From: Pseudomonas kilonensis
GTDB taxonomy: Bacteria > Pseudomonadota > Gammaproteobacteria > Pseudomonadales > Pseudomonadaceae
Assembly (NCBI RefSeq): GCF_001269885.1
Contig: NZ_LHVH01000004.1
Span: 1-64,000 of the forward strand
Length of the DNA: 64,000 nucleotides
Direction: 5' to 3'
This document shows positions 1-9,503 of this stretch, piece by piece. Position 1 is the stretch's first letter. Every line of letters starts with the position of its first letter. The translations under genes were made by a program, and so were the position numbers. The notes beneath the pieces are model-generated. The model made no database searches. It was not told where the DNA came from and worked only from the letters and a program-made list of their open reading frames with translations.

Positions 1-37
1 GAAGCGAGGCCAACGGGCCACGACTCAGTACCCGAAT

Positions 38-155
38 TTCTTGACGACCATAGAGCATTGGAACCACCTGATCCCATCCCGAACTCAGCAGTGAAACGAT
101 GCATCGCCGATGGTAGTGTGGGGTTTCCCCATGTGAGAGTAGGTCATCGTCAAGA
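38..155 (+). rRNA. rrf: 5S ribosomal RNA, copy 1
   Basis: Classic gammaproteobacterial 5S sequence: it opens TTCTTGACGACCATAGAG, carries CCCATCCCGAACTCAG in loop B/C, and ends GTAGGTCATCGTCAAG, which pairs with the 5' end. It is the last gene of an rRNA operon whose 23S gene lies before the window. The ends are set by pairing of the terminal stem and could be off by one or two bases. Confidence 0.95.
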
Positions 156-164
156 TTAAATTCC

Positions 165-203
165 GAAACCCCTATCTGCTGATGCAGGTAGGGGTTTTGT
201 TTT
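165..203 (+). terminator. Rho-independent terminator after 5S copy 1
   Basis: The stem AAACCCCTA...TAGGGGTTT has a short loop over CTGCTGATGCAG and is followed by a T-rich run (TTTTGTTTTT). It sits about 10 bases after the 5S end. Because a second 5S follows, read-through must occur or copy 2 must have its own promoter. Confidence 0.85.
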
Positions 204-260
204 TAGTAGAAATCATCGATTTTACTGACACGTTGCTGTTGAACGGGTCGGTCACAGAAT

Positions 261-378
261 TTCTTGACGACCATAGAGCATTGGAACCACCTGATCCCAT
301 CCCGAACTCAGCAGTGAAACGATGCATCGCCGATGGTAGTGTGGGGTTTCCCCATGTGAGAGTAGGTCATCGTCAAGA
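261..378 (+). rRNA. rrf: 5S ribosomal RNA, copy 2 (identical to copy 1)
   Basis: It is base-for-base identical to the copy at 38-155 over the whole 5S gene. The 105 bases between the copies hold a terminator and a short AT-rich spacer. A duplicated 5S at the end of one rRNA operon is known in fluorescent pseudomonads. Confidence 0.95.
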
Positions 379-387
379 TTGAATTCC

Positions 388-426
388 CAGAACCCCTGTC
401 TGCATCAGCAGCCAGGGGTTTTGTCG
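388..426 (+). terminator. Rho-independent terminator after 5S copy 2
   Basis: The stem AACCCCTG...CAGGGGTT has an internal pairing around CTGCATCAGCAG and is followed by TTTTGTCGTTTT. It probably ends the rRNA operon. Stem and tail resemble the terminator after copy 1 but the loop differs. Confidence 0.85.
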
Positions 427-552
427 TTTTGGGCCGGTAATCGGATCAAGCCCATGATGCCCCGGCAAACCCCCAATGCCGTTGCTATGCTGTGATAGTC
501 GGGCCTTGGCGACCAAGGGCCCGCGACGTCACTGGTCATGGGGATTCCAATA

Positions 553-1188
553 ATGAAAAACCCTTATGCTCCCGGCTTTTGGTGCGCCACCGCGGCATTG
601 CTGCTGCTTTCGGCCACTTATTTCTATGGCGTCATGCTCACTCACCAGATCGACAAGGCGCTGCTGTTCCTCGATAGCGCGGCGGCGTTGATTGGCGTGA
701 TATCCATCGCAGTCGTGGCCTGGGCATCGCTTCAGGGCCAGCGCATCAAGAAAAAACACCTTGAACAAGGCAAGACTCTGGTGCTGATTTGGGACACCAA
801 GGTGGCGCTGCGCCGCGTTGAAACGGTGTTTGATCGTTACTTCTGGGGCAGTTACTGGCAGCCTGGTCGCACATTCCAGGAAGTCATGGGCGAGCTCACC
901 GGTACCCCGCTGGAAAAAAGCCTCGAAGCGCTGAAAACCCAGTGCGCTGCCCTGGACAAGCAAGTTACTCAGGAGGGCTGGCACTGGCTCAACAACGCCC
1001 GCGAGTTGTGCGATGTGGCTAACGCCATGGCCCGTGAGCGCTATCAACTGGACTTCTGCGACTCACGTACTGAGTCATCGGGTGCGGCAGTGATCAATCG
1101 CGATTTCGAAGTGCTGGTGTACACCTGGACGGCCCGTCTCAAGACTTTCGACCATCAGCTCGACGAGATCGAAGTCCAATATTCGTAG
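553..1188 (+). CDS. Conserved membrane protein of unknown function, two N-terminal TM helices
   Basis: A 211-residue protein I do not recognise by family. Two hydrophobic segments (about residues 8-28 and 38-58) are joined by a short loop. They are followed by a charged, mostly helical cytoplasmic domain of about 145 residues rich in Glu, Lys and Arg, with a W-containing segment near residues 98-105. I chose the ATG at 553 rather than the in-frame ATG at 538, because GGGGA lies about eight bases before it while nothing like a ribosome site precedes 538. It stands alone between the rRNA operon and the YdgA-like gene. No enzyme motif is visible, so no function is proposed. Confidence 0.75.
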   Translation: MKNPYAPGFWCATAALLLLSATYFYGVMLTHQIDKALLFLDSAAALIGVISIAVVAWASLQGQRIKKKHLEQGKTLVLIWDTKVALRRVETVFDRYFWGSYWQPGRTFQEVMGELTGTPLEKSLEALKTQCAALDKQVTQEGWHWLNNARELCDVANAMARERYQLDFCDSRTESSGAAVINRDFEVLVYTWTARLKTFDHQLDEIEVQYS

Positions 1189-1345
1189 ACCACCTCGCAA
1201 GAAAACGTTTTTACCCCTTTAAACATTGGGCCCGCAGGGGTGCCTGATGGTAATCTCCCCTCCTCTTTGCGGCGTCGAGCCACACCCTTCGCGGGTCACG
1301 GAAGACGACGGCTTTCTTCAACCATGGATATCGATCGGGTCACTC

Positions 1346-2851
1346 ATGAATAAATCAGCAAGCGTACTTCTGGGAATCGTTGTGGCTGTCGGTGCTATCA
1401 GCGCGGGCGGCGCCTGGTACACCGGGACCAAACTCGAAGGCGTTTTGACGAACGCTATTGCCGACAGCAATAAGCAAATGCAGACAGCCTTGGCCGGTTC
1501 CAACAGCACTGCCACCCTGGAGCTGGTTTCCATGGACCGTGGAACGTTCAGCAGCACCGCCCACTACCGTCTCAAAGGCGAGGGCGAGATATTCGGCGGC
1601 GAGCCGGTTGAGCTGCTCTTCGTCGACCAGATCGAGCACGGTCCTCTGCCATTCTCGCGCTTGATTACGCTCAAGTGGCTGCCGGTCATGGCCACCAGTC
1701 ACACCGCTCTTGAGCGCAATCCACTGACTGACAAGTGGTTCGCTGCGACCAAGGACCAGTCCCCGCTCAAGGGTGTGGTCAACCTGGGCTACGACGAGTC
1801 CATCAACGGCACCTACGAGCTGCTGCCATTGGAAACGAAGCTGGATGAGCAATCCCAGCTCACCTTCTCCGGCCTGAAATTTGACGTGGCCGCCAGTGCC
1901 CAAGGCCAGAAGATCAAGGCCGACGGCTACATGGACAGCTTCAAGTTGACCACCGTCGCCGAAGACCAGACTCCGGTGCAAGTCGAGCTGAACGGCCTGA
2001 CATTGGCCAGCAACCTGAGCAAAAGCTCCTACGGTTACTATATGGGTGACAACACCCTGCTGCTGAGCAACACCAAGGCCACCTTCGGTGAGCCGAAGTC
2101 GGTGCTGGGCCTGAAGAACTTCGAGATGAAGAACAGCAGCACCGAGAGCGGCACCAGCGCTTCGGGGCGTGCCGATTACAAGATCGGTGAGCTGTCGTTC
2201 AACGACAAGACCATCGGTTCGGCGCAGATGGCAGTCAGCCTGAAGAACCTGGACATCCCGGCCACCATGTCGCTGATGCAGATTTACCAGACCAAGCTGC
2301 AACCCTACGAAAAAGCGGCTGCCGAGGCCGCAGCAACCGGTGAGCCGGCGCCAGAGCTGAGCCTGACCGAAGCTGAAGAAACGCAGGTCAAGGCCGACCT
2401 GGAGAAACTCCTGGCCGGCGCCCCGCAAGTGGCGCTGGAAAACCTGTCGTTCAACACCGCCAACGGTGAAAGCCGGGCCAGCCTGATCGTTGATCTGGCC
2501 AAGCCGCAGTCCATGGATTTGCCACCGGATGAGTTGGGCCGTCAGTTGCTCGCCCTGCTGGACTTCAATCTCAAGGTCTCCAAGCCGATGCTGGTGGACC
2601 TGATGACCGTACAGGCACAGATGGAAGGCCAGACGGACGCCAAGCTGATCGCCGATCAGGCCACTGCCACCAGCGATATGTTCAGCGCCATGGCAGTCGG
2701 TACTCAACTGGCGACCCTTGAAGGCAACGATGTTGTCACCAAGCTGCACTACGCCAACAATCAGGTCGATTTCAACGGCCAGAAGATGACCGTTGAGCAA
2801 TTCACGGCATTCGTGATGAGTAAGCTGGGTGGTGGCGTCGCCATCCAGTAA
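1346..2851 (+). CDS. YdgA/DUF945 family protein
   Basis: A 501-residue protein with an N-terminal signal anchor (residues 6-24, hydrophobic and Gly/Ala rich) and a long, soluble, probably periplasmic beta-rich region. Family features seen are the early VSMDRG segment, the repeated YKIGELSFNDK type strand patterns, and a C-terminal half with alternating Leu-Asp strands. This matches the DUF945/YdgA family, whose members are large envelope proteins of poorly known role, possibly in lipid or outer-membrane traffic. The start at 1346 (MNKSASVLLG) is chosen because it puts the signal sequence at the N-terminus; the open frame reaches back to 1226. A terminator follows directly, so it is probably monocistronic. 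Confidence 0.85.
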   Translation: MNKSASVLLGIVVAVGAISAGGAWYTGTKLEGVLTNAIADSNKQMQTALAGSNSTATLELVSMDRGTFSSTAHYRLKGEGEIFGGEPVELLFVDQIEHGPLPFSRLITLKWLPVMATSHTALERNPLTDKWFAATKDQSPLKGVVNLGYDESINGTYELLPLETKLDEQSQLTFSGLKFDVAASAQGQKIKADGYMDSFKLTTVAEDQTPVQVELNGLTLASNLSKSSYGYYMGDNTLLLSNTKATFGEPKSVLGLKNFEMKNSSTESGTSASGRADYKIGELSFNDKTIGSAQMAVSLKNLDIPATMSLMQIYQTKLQPYEKAAAEAAATGEPAPELSLTEAEETQVKADLEKLLAGAPQVALENLSFNTANGESRASLIVDLAKPQSMDLPPDELGRQLLALLDFNLKVSKPMLVDLMTVQAQMEGQTDAKLIADQATATSDMFSAMAVGTQLATLEGNDVVTKLHYANNQVDFNGQKMTVEQFTAFVMSKLGGGVAIQ

Positions 2852-2872
2852 GCCGTTCAAGCAACATCCAGA

Positions 2873-2911
2873 ACCCGGCCCGTGCATGATGCATGGGCCG
2901 GGTTTTTTTAC
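2873..2911 (+). terminator. Rho-independent terminator after the YdgA-like gene
   Basis: The stem ACCCGGCCC...GGGCCGGGT encloses GTGCATGATGCAT and is followed by TTTTTTTA. It is strong and unidirectional, and separates the ydgA-like gene from pgaABCD. Confidence 0.9.
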
Positions 2912-3097
2912 GCCCATCGATCAGCCCAGCGCCGAAATCTGTACCGATTCTGAAGAATTGTGGCGTTCCTGAAGATGATCCGCCTGAGAGTGCAAGACTA
3001 GGCCCATTAGAGCTTGGCTGGATTCCTTTGATCCGGCTTCCTGTTTGATGGGCAAGGGGGCACTGCGACCCGGCTGGCCATGTAAGGATGCTGACGA

Positions 3098-5578
3098 ATG
3101 CCGCGTACTGTGGGTCCTTTTATTCAACGTGGTTTGCGCCCGTTGTTTCGCGTCGCGCTGTGCAGCCAATTGTGCTGGCCGATGCTGGCGTTTGCCGATA
3201 CCGCCTATGACCAAATGGTGCTCGACGCTCGTGCAGGCCATTACACGCCTGCGCTGACCGTGTTGCGCCAGGTGCCGGCTGGCCAGGCCAGCACTGCGCA
3301 GATCAGCGACCACCTGCAGATCGCCAGTTGGGCCGGCCTCGACGCCGAGGTGGTGACGGTCTATGAGACCCAGGGCCGCCATCGAGCGCTGCCTGTCCAG
3401 GCGCTGACCACTACGGCTCGCGCCTATCGAAACCTCAAGCGTTGGGATTCGGCGCAAGAGCTGTACCGCCAGGCCTTGGTGATCGATCCAAAGAATCCCG
3501 ACCTGCAACTCGGCCTGGCCTTGACCCAGGCCGATGGCGGTCAGCCCGACGAAGCCGTCACCCGCGCCAAGGCCATGGTCGCCGCCAAACCGGCAGACCC
3601 GATGCGTCGACTGGCGCTGGGTTATGCCCTGACCCGCGCCAACAACCCCCACGAAGCGCTGTTCGAATACGACCAGGCCTTCACCCGCGCGGGCAACAGC
3701 CCAGAGATTGCACGCGAATACATCTACGCCCTGCAACGCGCGCGGCTGCCCGAGCCGGCGCTGCGCCTGGCGCGTCTGCAGCCGGGGCTGATCGAACGTG
3801 GTGTGCAGCGCCGCCTGGAAGGTGACGTAGCAGCCGAACGGGTGCGCCTGGCGGACATGACCAGTCGCAGTGAACAGGAGCGCTTCGTCATTGCCGACCG
3901 CGCCCTGGCCGACTACGACAAGCTGCTCGCCACCTGGACCCCGGTGGCCGAGGCCCAAGACGACGTACTCCGTTGGCGCATCGATCGCATGGGCGCGCTC
4001 AATGCCCGCGCCCGTCGGGCTGAAGTGATTGCCGAATACCAGAAGCTGATCGCCGAGGGCGTGAGCATTCCCACGTATGCCCTGCGTTGGGTGGCTTCTT
4101 CCTACCTGGAGCAGCGTGAGCCGGAAATCGCCGTCGAGCTGTACCGCCGGGTTCTGATCGCGCCGGATGCCGATCCTGCGGAGCGCTTCGAGGACAGCAC
4201 CGCGCTCTACTACGCGCTGCTGGAAAGTGAAAAATCCGCAGAGGCCCGCGCACTGGCCGAAGACATGGCGAAAGCCCAGCCTCCACGCGTCGAGCTCAAG
4301 GGCCTGCCGATCGGCAACCCCAACGATGAATGGATGGATGCCCAGCAACTCGCCGCCCAGGCTGGCACTTACGGCGCCGACCTGCCTTCTGCCGAAGCGC
4401 GCCTGGACACCCTGGTCAACCAAGGCCCCGGCAACACCGGCATGCGCCTGGCCCAGGCCGATCTGTACCAGGCCCGTGACTGGCCGCGCCGTTCGGAAAA
4501 CCTGCTCAAGGAAGTCGAGGCCACGATCGCGCGCAACCGTGACCTGGAAATCGCCCAGGCCCGCGCCGCCATGGATTTGCAGGAATGGCGGCAGATGGAT
4601 GCGCTGACCGACGACGTGGTCGCCCGCTATCCGGAAAACGCCCATGTCAAACGCCTGCAACGCCAGCGCGACGTACACGACATGGCCGAACTGCGCATCG
4701 AGGCCTACACCGGCAAGAGCTATGGCGGTGGTAACGGTGACGCCGGTGCCGTCACTGGCAGTCGGGACTTTGGTATCGAAACGCTGCTCTACAGCCCGCC
4801 CATCGATGAAGACTGGCGGCTGTTCGGCGGTGCTGGCTATGCCACCGGTGATTTCGAGGAAGGCACCGGCCACCATCGCTGGCAGCGCCTGGGCGTGGAG
4901 CGTCGCACCCGGGACATGACGCTGGAAGCGGAGGTCTCCAATCACTCCTATGGCTCCGGCGACAAGCAGGGCGCGCGACTGTCCGTGGCGCGGGACATCG
5001 ACGACCACTGGCAGTACGGCGGCAGCCTGGATTACCTCTCGGCCAATACCCCGTTGCGAGCGCTCAACAGCGGCATTCGCGCCAACGGCGGTAGCGGTTT
5101 CGTACGCTGGCGGGCCAATGAAAGCCGCGAGTGGCGACTGGCTGTCAGCCCGTCCCATTTCAGCGATGGCAACAACCGCCTCGAAACCCAGCTGACCGGT
5201 CGCGAGGGCATCTACAGCGCGCCGCGCCTGCAAGTGGAGCTGGGGTTGGAAGTGGGTGCCAGCCGTAATAGCGGTTCCAACGAAGTGCCTTATTTCAATC
5301 CGAAATCGGATTTCAGCGTCATGCCGACCGTGAGCGCCAACCACGTGTTGTACCGCCGCTACGAAACCACGTGGAGCCAGCAGTTCCAGGTCGGTGCCGG
5401 TACCTACAGCCAGCGCGACTACAACACTGCGGCCATGGGATTGCTCAGCTACGGCCAGCGTTTCATCTGGAACGACGTGCTGGAGGCCGGTGCCGCGCTG
5501 AGCTGGCTCAACCGCCCCTACGACGGCGATCGCGAAAGCGATCTGCGCCTGCTTGTCGACCTCACCTATCGCTTCTAG
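3098..5578 (+). CDS. pgaA: PgaA, outer-membrane poly-beta-1,6-GlcNAc export porin
   Basis: An 826-residue protein, close to the usual PgaA/HmsH length. A signal sequence (residues 1-33, cut after FA near ADTAYDQ) leads into a periplasmic helical TPR region (about 35-510), with repeated 34-residue A/L-rich motifs such as LYRQALVIDPKNPDLQLGLA. A C-terminal beta-barrel (about 520-826) ends in the aromatic residue F (LTYRF), as outer-membrane proteins do. Known role: it forms the pore that lets partly deacetylated PNAG leave the cell, the TPR part guiding the polymer and PgaB. It is the first gene of pgaABCD. TAAGGA lies 9 bases before the ATG. Confidence 0.95.
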   Translation: MPRTVGPFIQRGLRPLFRVALCSQLCWPMLAFADTAYDQMVLDARAGHYTPALTVLRQVPAGQASTAQISDHLQIASWAGLDAEVVTVYETQGRHRALPVQALTTTARAYRNLKRWDSAQELYRQALVIDPKNPDLQLGLALTQADGGQPDEAVTRAKAMVAAKPADPMRRLALGYALTRANNPHEALFEYDQAFTRAGNSPEIAREYIYALQRARLPEPALRLARLQPGLIERGVQRRLEGDVAAERVRLADMTSRSEQERFVIADRALADYDKLLATWTPVAEAQDDVLRWRIDRMGALNARARRAEVIAEYQKLIAEGVSIPTYALRWVASSYLEQREPEIAVELYRRVLIAPDADPAERFEDSTALYYALLESEKSAEARALAEDMAKAQPPRVELKGLPIGNPNDEWMDAQQLAAQAGTYGADLPSAEARLDTLVNQGPGNTGMRLAQADLYQARDWPRRSENLLKEVEATIARNRDLEIAQARAAMDLQEWRQMDALTDDVVARYPENAHVKRLQRQRDVHDMAELRIEAYTGKSYGGGNGDAGAVTGSRDFGIETLLYSPPIDEDWRLFGGAGYATGDFEEGTGHHRWQRLGVERRTRDMTLEAEVSNHSYGSGDKQGARLSVARDIDDHWQYGGSLDYLSANTPLRALNSGIRANGGSGFVRWRANESREWRLAVSPSHFSDGNNRLETQLTGREGIYSAPRLQVELGLEVGASRNSGSNEVPYFNPKSDFSVMPTVSANHVLYRRYETTWSQQFQVGAGTYSQRDYNTAAMGLLSYGQRFIWNDVLEAGAALSWLNRPYDGDRESDLRLLVDLTYRF

Positions 5579-5590
5579 AAGAGTTTGAAG

Positions 5591-7588
5591 ATGCCTGTTA
5601 TTTCGCGATTCATCCTTCTGCTGGGGGGCTTGCTGATCAGCGCTTGTGCCCAGCAAGCCCCGGCGTTCACGCCGCCCTCGCAGCGTCCGCTGGCGGCCAA
5701 TGACGCCCCATGGCCAAAGAACCATGTGCTCGGCATCGCCTACCACGATGTCGATGACCGTGACCCGGACCAGGCGCTGGTGGCCGTGCGTACCGAACGC
5801 CTGATCGAGCAACTGGCGTGGCTGCGGGAAAACAACTACCAGCCGGTCACGGTGGATCAGATCATCACGGCCCGCAATGGCGGCCCGGAACTGCCGCCGC
5901 GTGCGGTGCTGCTGAGTTTCGACGACGGCTACGCAAGCTTCTACACCCGCGTCATGCCCATCCTGCGCGCCTATAACTGGCCGGCGATCCTCGCCCCGGT
6001 CGGCAGTTGGGTGGACACGCCGCTGAATCAAACGGTGGATTTCGCCGGGGTACCGCGCAAGCGTTCCGAGTTCCTGACCTGGGAGCAGATTCGCGAGGTT
6101 TCCAAATCGGGCCTGGTGGAAATCGCCGCCCACACCGACGCCAATCACAAAGGCATCCTCGCCAACCCGCAAGGCAACCAGCAACCCGCCGCGACCACCC
6201 GCCGCTACGACCCCGTCACCGGTCGTTATGAGGCCGAGGCCGATTTCCAGGCTCGCTTGCGCAAGGACGTGGCGGCCATTTCCGAGAAAATTCGCAAGGT
6301 CACCGGCTACAGCCCGCGCGTCTGGGTCTGGCCTTACGGTGAAGCCGACGGCACGGCGTTGCAGGTGATTGGCAGCGAGGGTTATCAAATGGCCCTGACC
6401 CTGGAAGACGGTCTCGACAGCCTGGGTAACTTGATGAGTGGCCCACGCTTCCTGGTGGCGTCCGATCCGGATGGCGCCCGTTTCGCCGAAAGCATCGTCT
6501 CCGTACAGACGATGGACCCGATGCGCGTGGTGCATGTCGACCTGGATTACGTCTACGACCCGGACCCGGTGCAGCAGGACGTCAATGTCGGCAAGTTGGT
6601 CCAGCGCATCTCCGACCTGGGCGCCAATACGGTGTTCCTGCAAGCCTTCGCCGACCCGAAAGGCGACGGCCTCGTGCATTCGTTGTACTTCCCCAACCGT
6701 CACCTGCCGGTACGTGCCGACCTGTTCGACCGGGTTGCATGGCAGTTGCGCACCCGGGCCAATGCCAAGGTCTATGCCTGGATGCCGGTGCTCAGTTTCG
6801 CCCTGGACGCGAAGCTTTCGCGGGTACAGCGCTGGGATCCGAAAACCGGCAAGACCGGCGTCGCCCCTGACCAATACGTGCGCCTGTCGCCATTCGACCC
6901 GAACGTGCGCAAAGTCATCGGCGAGATCTACCAGGACCTGGCGCGGATGAGCTCGTTGGATGGCGTTCTGTACCATGACGATGCGGTGTTCTCCGACTTC
7001 GAGGATGCCAGCCCTGCGGCCCTGAAAGTCTATGCCGCCCACGGTTTGCCGACGTCCATCGCCACCCTGCGGGACGATCCGGCGGCGATGCGACGCTGGA
7101 CCCGCTTCAAGAGCCGCTACCTGATCGACTTCACCCATGAGCTGACCGCCAAGGTCCGGGCGATTCGCGGTCCGCAGATCCTGACGGCGCGCAATATCTT
7201 TGCCGAACCGATGCTCAATCCAGAAAGCGAAGCCTGGTTCGCCCAGAACCTCGATGACTTCCTCGGTGCCTACGACTGGACGGCACCGATGGCCATGCCG
7301 TTGATGGAAAACCAGACCCTCCAGCAATCCGGCCCCTGGCTCGATCGCCTGGTGGACACCGTCAAGGCCCGCCCCGGCGCGCTCAAGCGCACGGTGTTCG
7401 AATTGCAGGCCCGGGACTGGAACAGCAAGCCGGTCAGCGACATCGGCGGCAAACAATTGGCCGACTGGATGGGGCGTCTCAAGCGCAAAGGCGTGACCAG
7501 TTTCGGTTACTACCCGGACAACTTCATCGAAGACCAGCCCGCTGTGAAAACCGTGCGGCCGGCGCTCTCCAACAAGTGGAATCCTTGA
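5591..7588 (+). CDS. pgaB: PgaB, poly-beta-1,6-GlcNAc N-deacetylase lipoprotein
   Basis: A 665-residue lipoprotein. The lipobox LISAC puts the modified Cys at residue 19. The N-terminal NodB-type deacetylase (CE4) domain shows the catalytic FDDGYASF motif and a zinc-site HTDANH motif. The C-terminal half (about 310-665) is the TIM-barrel glycoside-hydrolase-like domain of PgaB, with the DYVYDPDP and YHDDAVF motifs. Known role: it removes part of the N-acetyl groups of PNAG in the periplasm, which export through PgaA needs, and the C-terminal domain binds or cuts the polymer. It starts 12 bases after pgaA. An in-frame TTG at 5585 is a less likely start. Confidence 0.95.
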   Translation: MPVISRFILLLGGLLISACAQQAPAFTPPSQRPLAANDAPWPKNHVLGIAYHDVDDRDPDQALVAVRTERLIEQLAWLRENNYQPVTVDQIITARNGGPELPPRAVLLSFDDGYASFYTRVMPILRAYNWPAILAPVGSWVDTPLNQTVDFAGVPRKRSEFLTWEQIREVSKSGLVEIAAHTDANHKGILANPQGNQQPAATTRRYDPVTGRYEAEADFQARLRKDVAAISEKIRKVTGYSPRVWVWPYGEADGTALQVIGSEGYQMALTLEDGLDSLGNLMSGPRFLVASDPDGARFAESIVSVQTMDPMRVVHVDLDYVYDPDPVQQDVNVGKLVQRISDLGANTVFLQAFADPKGDGLVHSLYFPNRHLPVRADLFDRVAWQLRTRANAKVYAWMPVLSFALDAKLSRVQRWDPKTGKTGVAPDQYVRLSPFDPNVRKVIGEIYQDLARMSSLDGVLYHDDAVFSDFEDASPAALKVYAAHGLPTSIATLRDDPAAMRRWTRFKSRYLIDFTHELTAKVRAIRGPQILTARNIFAEPMLNPESEAWFAQNLDDFLGAYDWTAPMAMPLMENQTLQQSGPWLDRLVDTVKARPGALKRTVFELQARDWNSKPVSDIGGKQLADWMGRLKRKGVTSFGYYPDNFIEDQPAVKTVRPALSNKWNP

Positions 7589-7589
7589 C

Positions 7590-8945
7590 ATGCTCGACAG
7601 ACTGCTCGCTCTGCTGGTGCTGGCGATCGTCCTCGGGGTGCCCCTGGGCCTGATCTTCCTGGTCACCGGGCAATTCCTGATGGACTTCGTGTTCTTTTAC
7701 CCGCTGTTCATGTCCGGGCTGTGGATCGCCGGCGGCCTGTATTTCTGGCTGCACTGGGAGCGCCACTGGCCGTGGAAGGACGACACCTTGCCACCGCCCC
7801 TGGCCGGCGAGCCGTTGATCAGCATCCTGATCCCCTGCTTCAACGAAGGCGATAACGTCGCCGACACCATTCACGCGGCGCTGGGCCAGCATTACCCGAA
7901 CATCGAAGTCATCGCCATCAACGACGGCTCCAAGGACAACACCGCCCAGATGCTTGATCGACTGGCAGCTGAAGACCCGCGCCTGCGCGTCTTGCACCTG
8001 GCAGAAAACCAGGGCAAGGCCGTGGCCCTGCGCATGGGCGCCATCGCGGCGCGCAGCGAATACCTGGTGTGCATCGACGGTGACGCGCTGCTGGCGCCGA
8101 ACACTTGTGCTTACCTGGTGGCGCCGATGCTGGACAACGCCCGCCTCGGCGCGGTGACCGGCAACCCGCGCATCCGCACCCGCTCGACCTTGGTGGGCCG
8201 GGTCCAGGTCGGCGAATTTTCCTCGATCATCGGCCTGATCAAGCGCACCCAACGGGTGTTCGGGCGGATCTTCACTGTGTCCGGCGTGATCGTCGCGTTC
8301 CGTCGCACGGCCCTGCACCGGGTTGGCTACTGGAGCCCGGACATGATCACCGAAGACATCGACATCAGTTGGAAGCTGCAACTGGATCACTGGAGCATCT
8401 TCTACGAGCCGCGCGCGCTGTGCTGGATCCTCATGCCCGAAACCCTGCGCGGCCTGTGGCGGCAACGGCTGCGCTGGGCCCAGGGTGGTGCGGAAGTGCT
8501 GTTCAAGAACATCCGTGGCATCTGGCAATACCGCCACCGCTACCTGTGGCCGTTGTTGTTCGAATATTGCCTGTCCACCGGTTGGGCGTTCACGTTCCTG
8601 CTGTCGGTGATTTTCTGGGGCGCCGGCAAATTCGTCGAAATGCCGGCGGCCATCGCGGTCGATCACCTCATGCCGCCAGCCTTCACCGGGTTGTTGCTGG
8701 CGGTGGTGTGCCTGCTGCAGTTCGCGGTGAGCATCCTGATTGATCGGCGTTACGAAAAAGGCCTCTGGCACATCATGTTCTGGGTGGTCTGGTACCCGTT
8801 GGTGTTCTGGCTGATCAGCCTGTTCACCACCTTGGTGAGTTTCCCCAAAGTGCTGTTTGGGCAGCATCAGAAGCGTGCGCGCTGGATCAGTCCGGATCGC
8901 GGTATCAAACCGTTCGATGATCAGGAAGAGGAAGTGATCCGATGA
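7590..8945 (+). CDS. pgaC: PgaC, poly-beta-1,6-GlcNAc synthase (GT2)
   Basis: A 451-residue inner-membrane processive glycosyltransferase of family 2. Two N-terminal TM helices (about 6-58) precede the catalytic domain, which shows the DGS and DGDALL Asp motifs, EDIDISWK (the TED-type catalytic base), and the QRLRWAQGG (QxxRW) motif near residue 292 typical of synthases. C-terminal TM helices follow. Known role: it polymerises UDP-GlcNAc into beta-1,6-linked PNAG and, with PgaD, answers to c-di-GMP. The ATG lies one base after the pgaB stop, so translational coupling is likely. Confidence 0.95.
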   Translation: MLDRLLALLVLAIVLGVPLGLIFLVTGQFLMDFVFFYPLFMSGLWIAGGLYFWLHWERHWPWKDDTLPPPLAGEPLISILIPCFNEGDNVADTIHAALGQHYPNIEVIAINDGSKDNTAQMLDRLAAEDPRLRVLHLAENQGKAVALRMGAIAARSEYLVCIDGDALLAPNTCAYLVAPMLDNARLGAVTGNPRIRTRSTLVGRVQVGEFSSIIGLIKRTQRVFGRIFTVSGVIVAFRRTALHRVGYWSPDMITEDIDISWKLQLDHWSIFYEPRALCWILMPETLRGLWRQRLRWAQGGAEVLFKNIRGIWQYRHRYLWPLLFEYCLSTGWAFTFLLSVIFWGAGKFVEMPAAIAVDHLMPPAFTGLLLAVVCLLQFAVSILIDRRYEKGLWHIMFWVVWYPLVFWLISLFTTLVSFPKVLFGQHQKRARWISPDRGIKPFDDQEEEVIR

Positions 8946-9448
8946 AAATTATCAGGACCCGGCAACGGCCTTTTCTGGTGCTCATCGATGCGTTTTTTAC
9001 CGTGCTGGCGTGGGTGGGGCTGTTGTACCTGCTGGTCAATGGGCTGTGGCCGCTGTTCGCGAGCCAGGCCGGTCCGCGCCCGGGAGGGTCCCTGTTCGAT
9101 ACCCTGGGGACCTTGCAGGTCTATGGCTGGATCGCGTTGGTCAACGCGGTGCTATTGATTACCTGGGCGCGTTACCAACAGCGCAAAAGCCGTAGCTTCG
9201 CCCAGCGCCGGTCGCCGGCCCCGGTAGTGAATGACCAGGGCTTGAGCGCCAGTTTCAAGTTGACCGACGAGCGCCTGGACACGCTGCGCCAGCCTGGCTC
9301 GAAGATCATCCATAACAACCAGGACGGCGACATCAGCCACGTCGTGCCGCACTTCCACTTGCTCACCCCCGACTTGCAGCCACCGCCCCTGGCGCCAATG
9401 GAGCGGCCTTGCGTGATTCACCTGCCGGCCGATCAGTCCGTGCATTGA
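8942..9448 (+). CDS. pgaD: PgaD, accessory subunit of PNAG synthase
   Basis: A 168-residue protein overlapping pgaC by 4 bases (ATGA). Two TM helices (about 15-37 and 58-80) are followed by a basic, then polar, cytoplasmic tail. This is the PgaD layout, though the tail is longer than in the approximately 137-residue E. coli protein. Known role: a small inner-membrane partner that binds PgaC in a c-di-GMP dependent way and is needed for synthesis. Identity rests largely on position and topology because PgaD sequences diverge strongly. Confidence 0.88.
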   Translation: MKIIRTRQRPFLVLIDAFFTVLAWVGLLYLLVNGLWPLFASQAGPRPGGSLFDTLGTLQVYGWIALVNAVLLITWARYQQRKSRSFAQRRSPAPVVNDQGLSASFKLTDERLDTLRQPGSKIIHNNQDGDISHVVPHFHLLTPDLQPPPLAPMERPCVIHLPADQSVH

Positions 9449-9451
9449 CGC

Positions 9452-9482
9452 CATCGCGAGCAAGCTCGCTCCCACAGGGGAT
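9452..9482. repeat. REP-type palindrome after pgaD
   Basis: The sequence TCGCGAGCAAGCTCGCTCCCACAG is the common Pseudomonas REP core. It lies between the converging pgaD and the Rieske-FAD gene. Confidence 0.75.
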
Positions 9483-9503
9483 TTTGGGGTGTGTGGGACA
9501 GAT

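Noticed and set aside
1355..2917. 520-codon minus-strand frame over the YdgA-like gene
   Set aside because: Shadow frame: composition is His/Gln/Arg-rich without any motif, and the plus strand has a signal anchor and DUF945 pattern.
2921..7666. Very long open frame (1581 codons) on the minus strand across pgaAB
   Set aside because: It is the antisense shadow of pgaA-pgaB. High-GC codon bias leaves the opposite strand open. The plus-strand proteins have clear family motifs.
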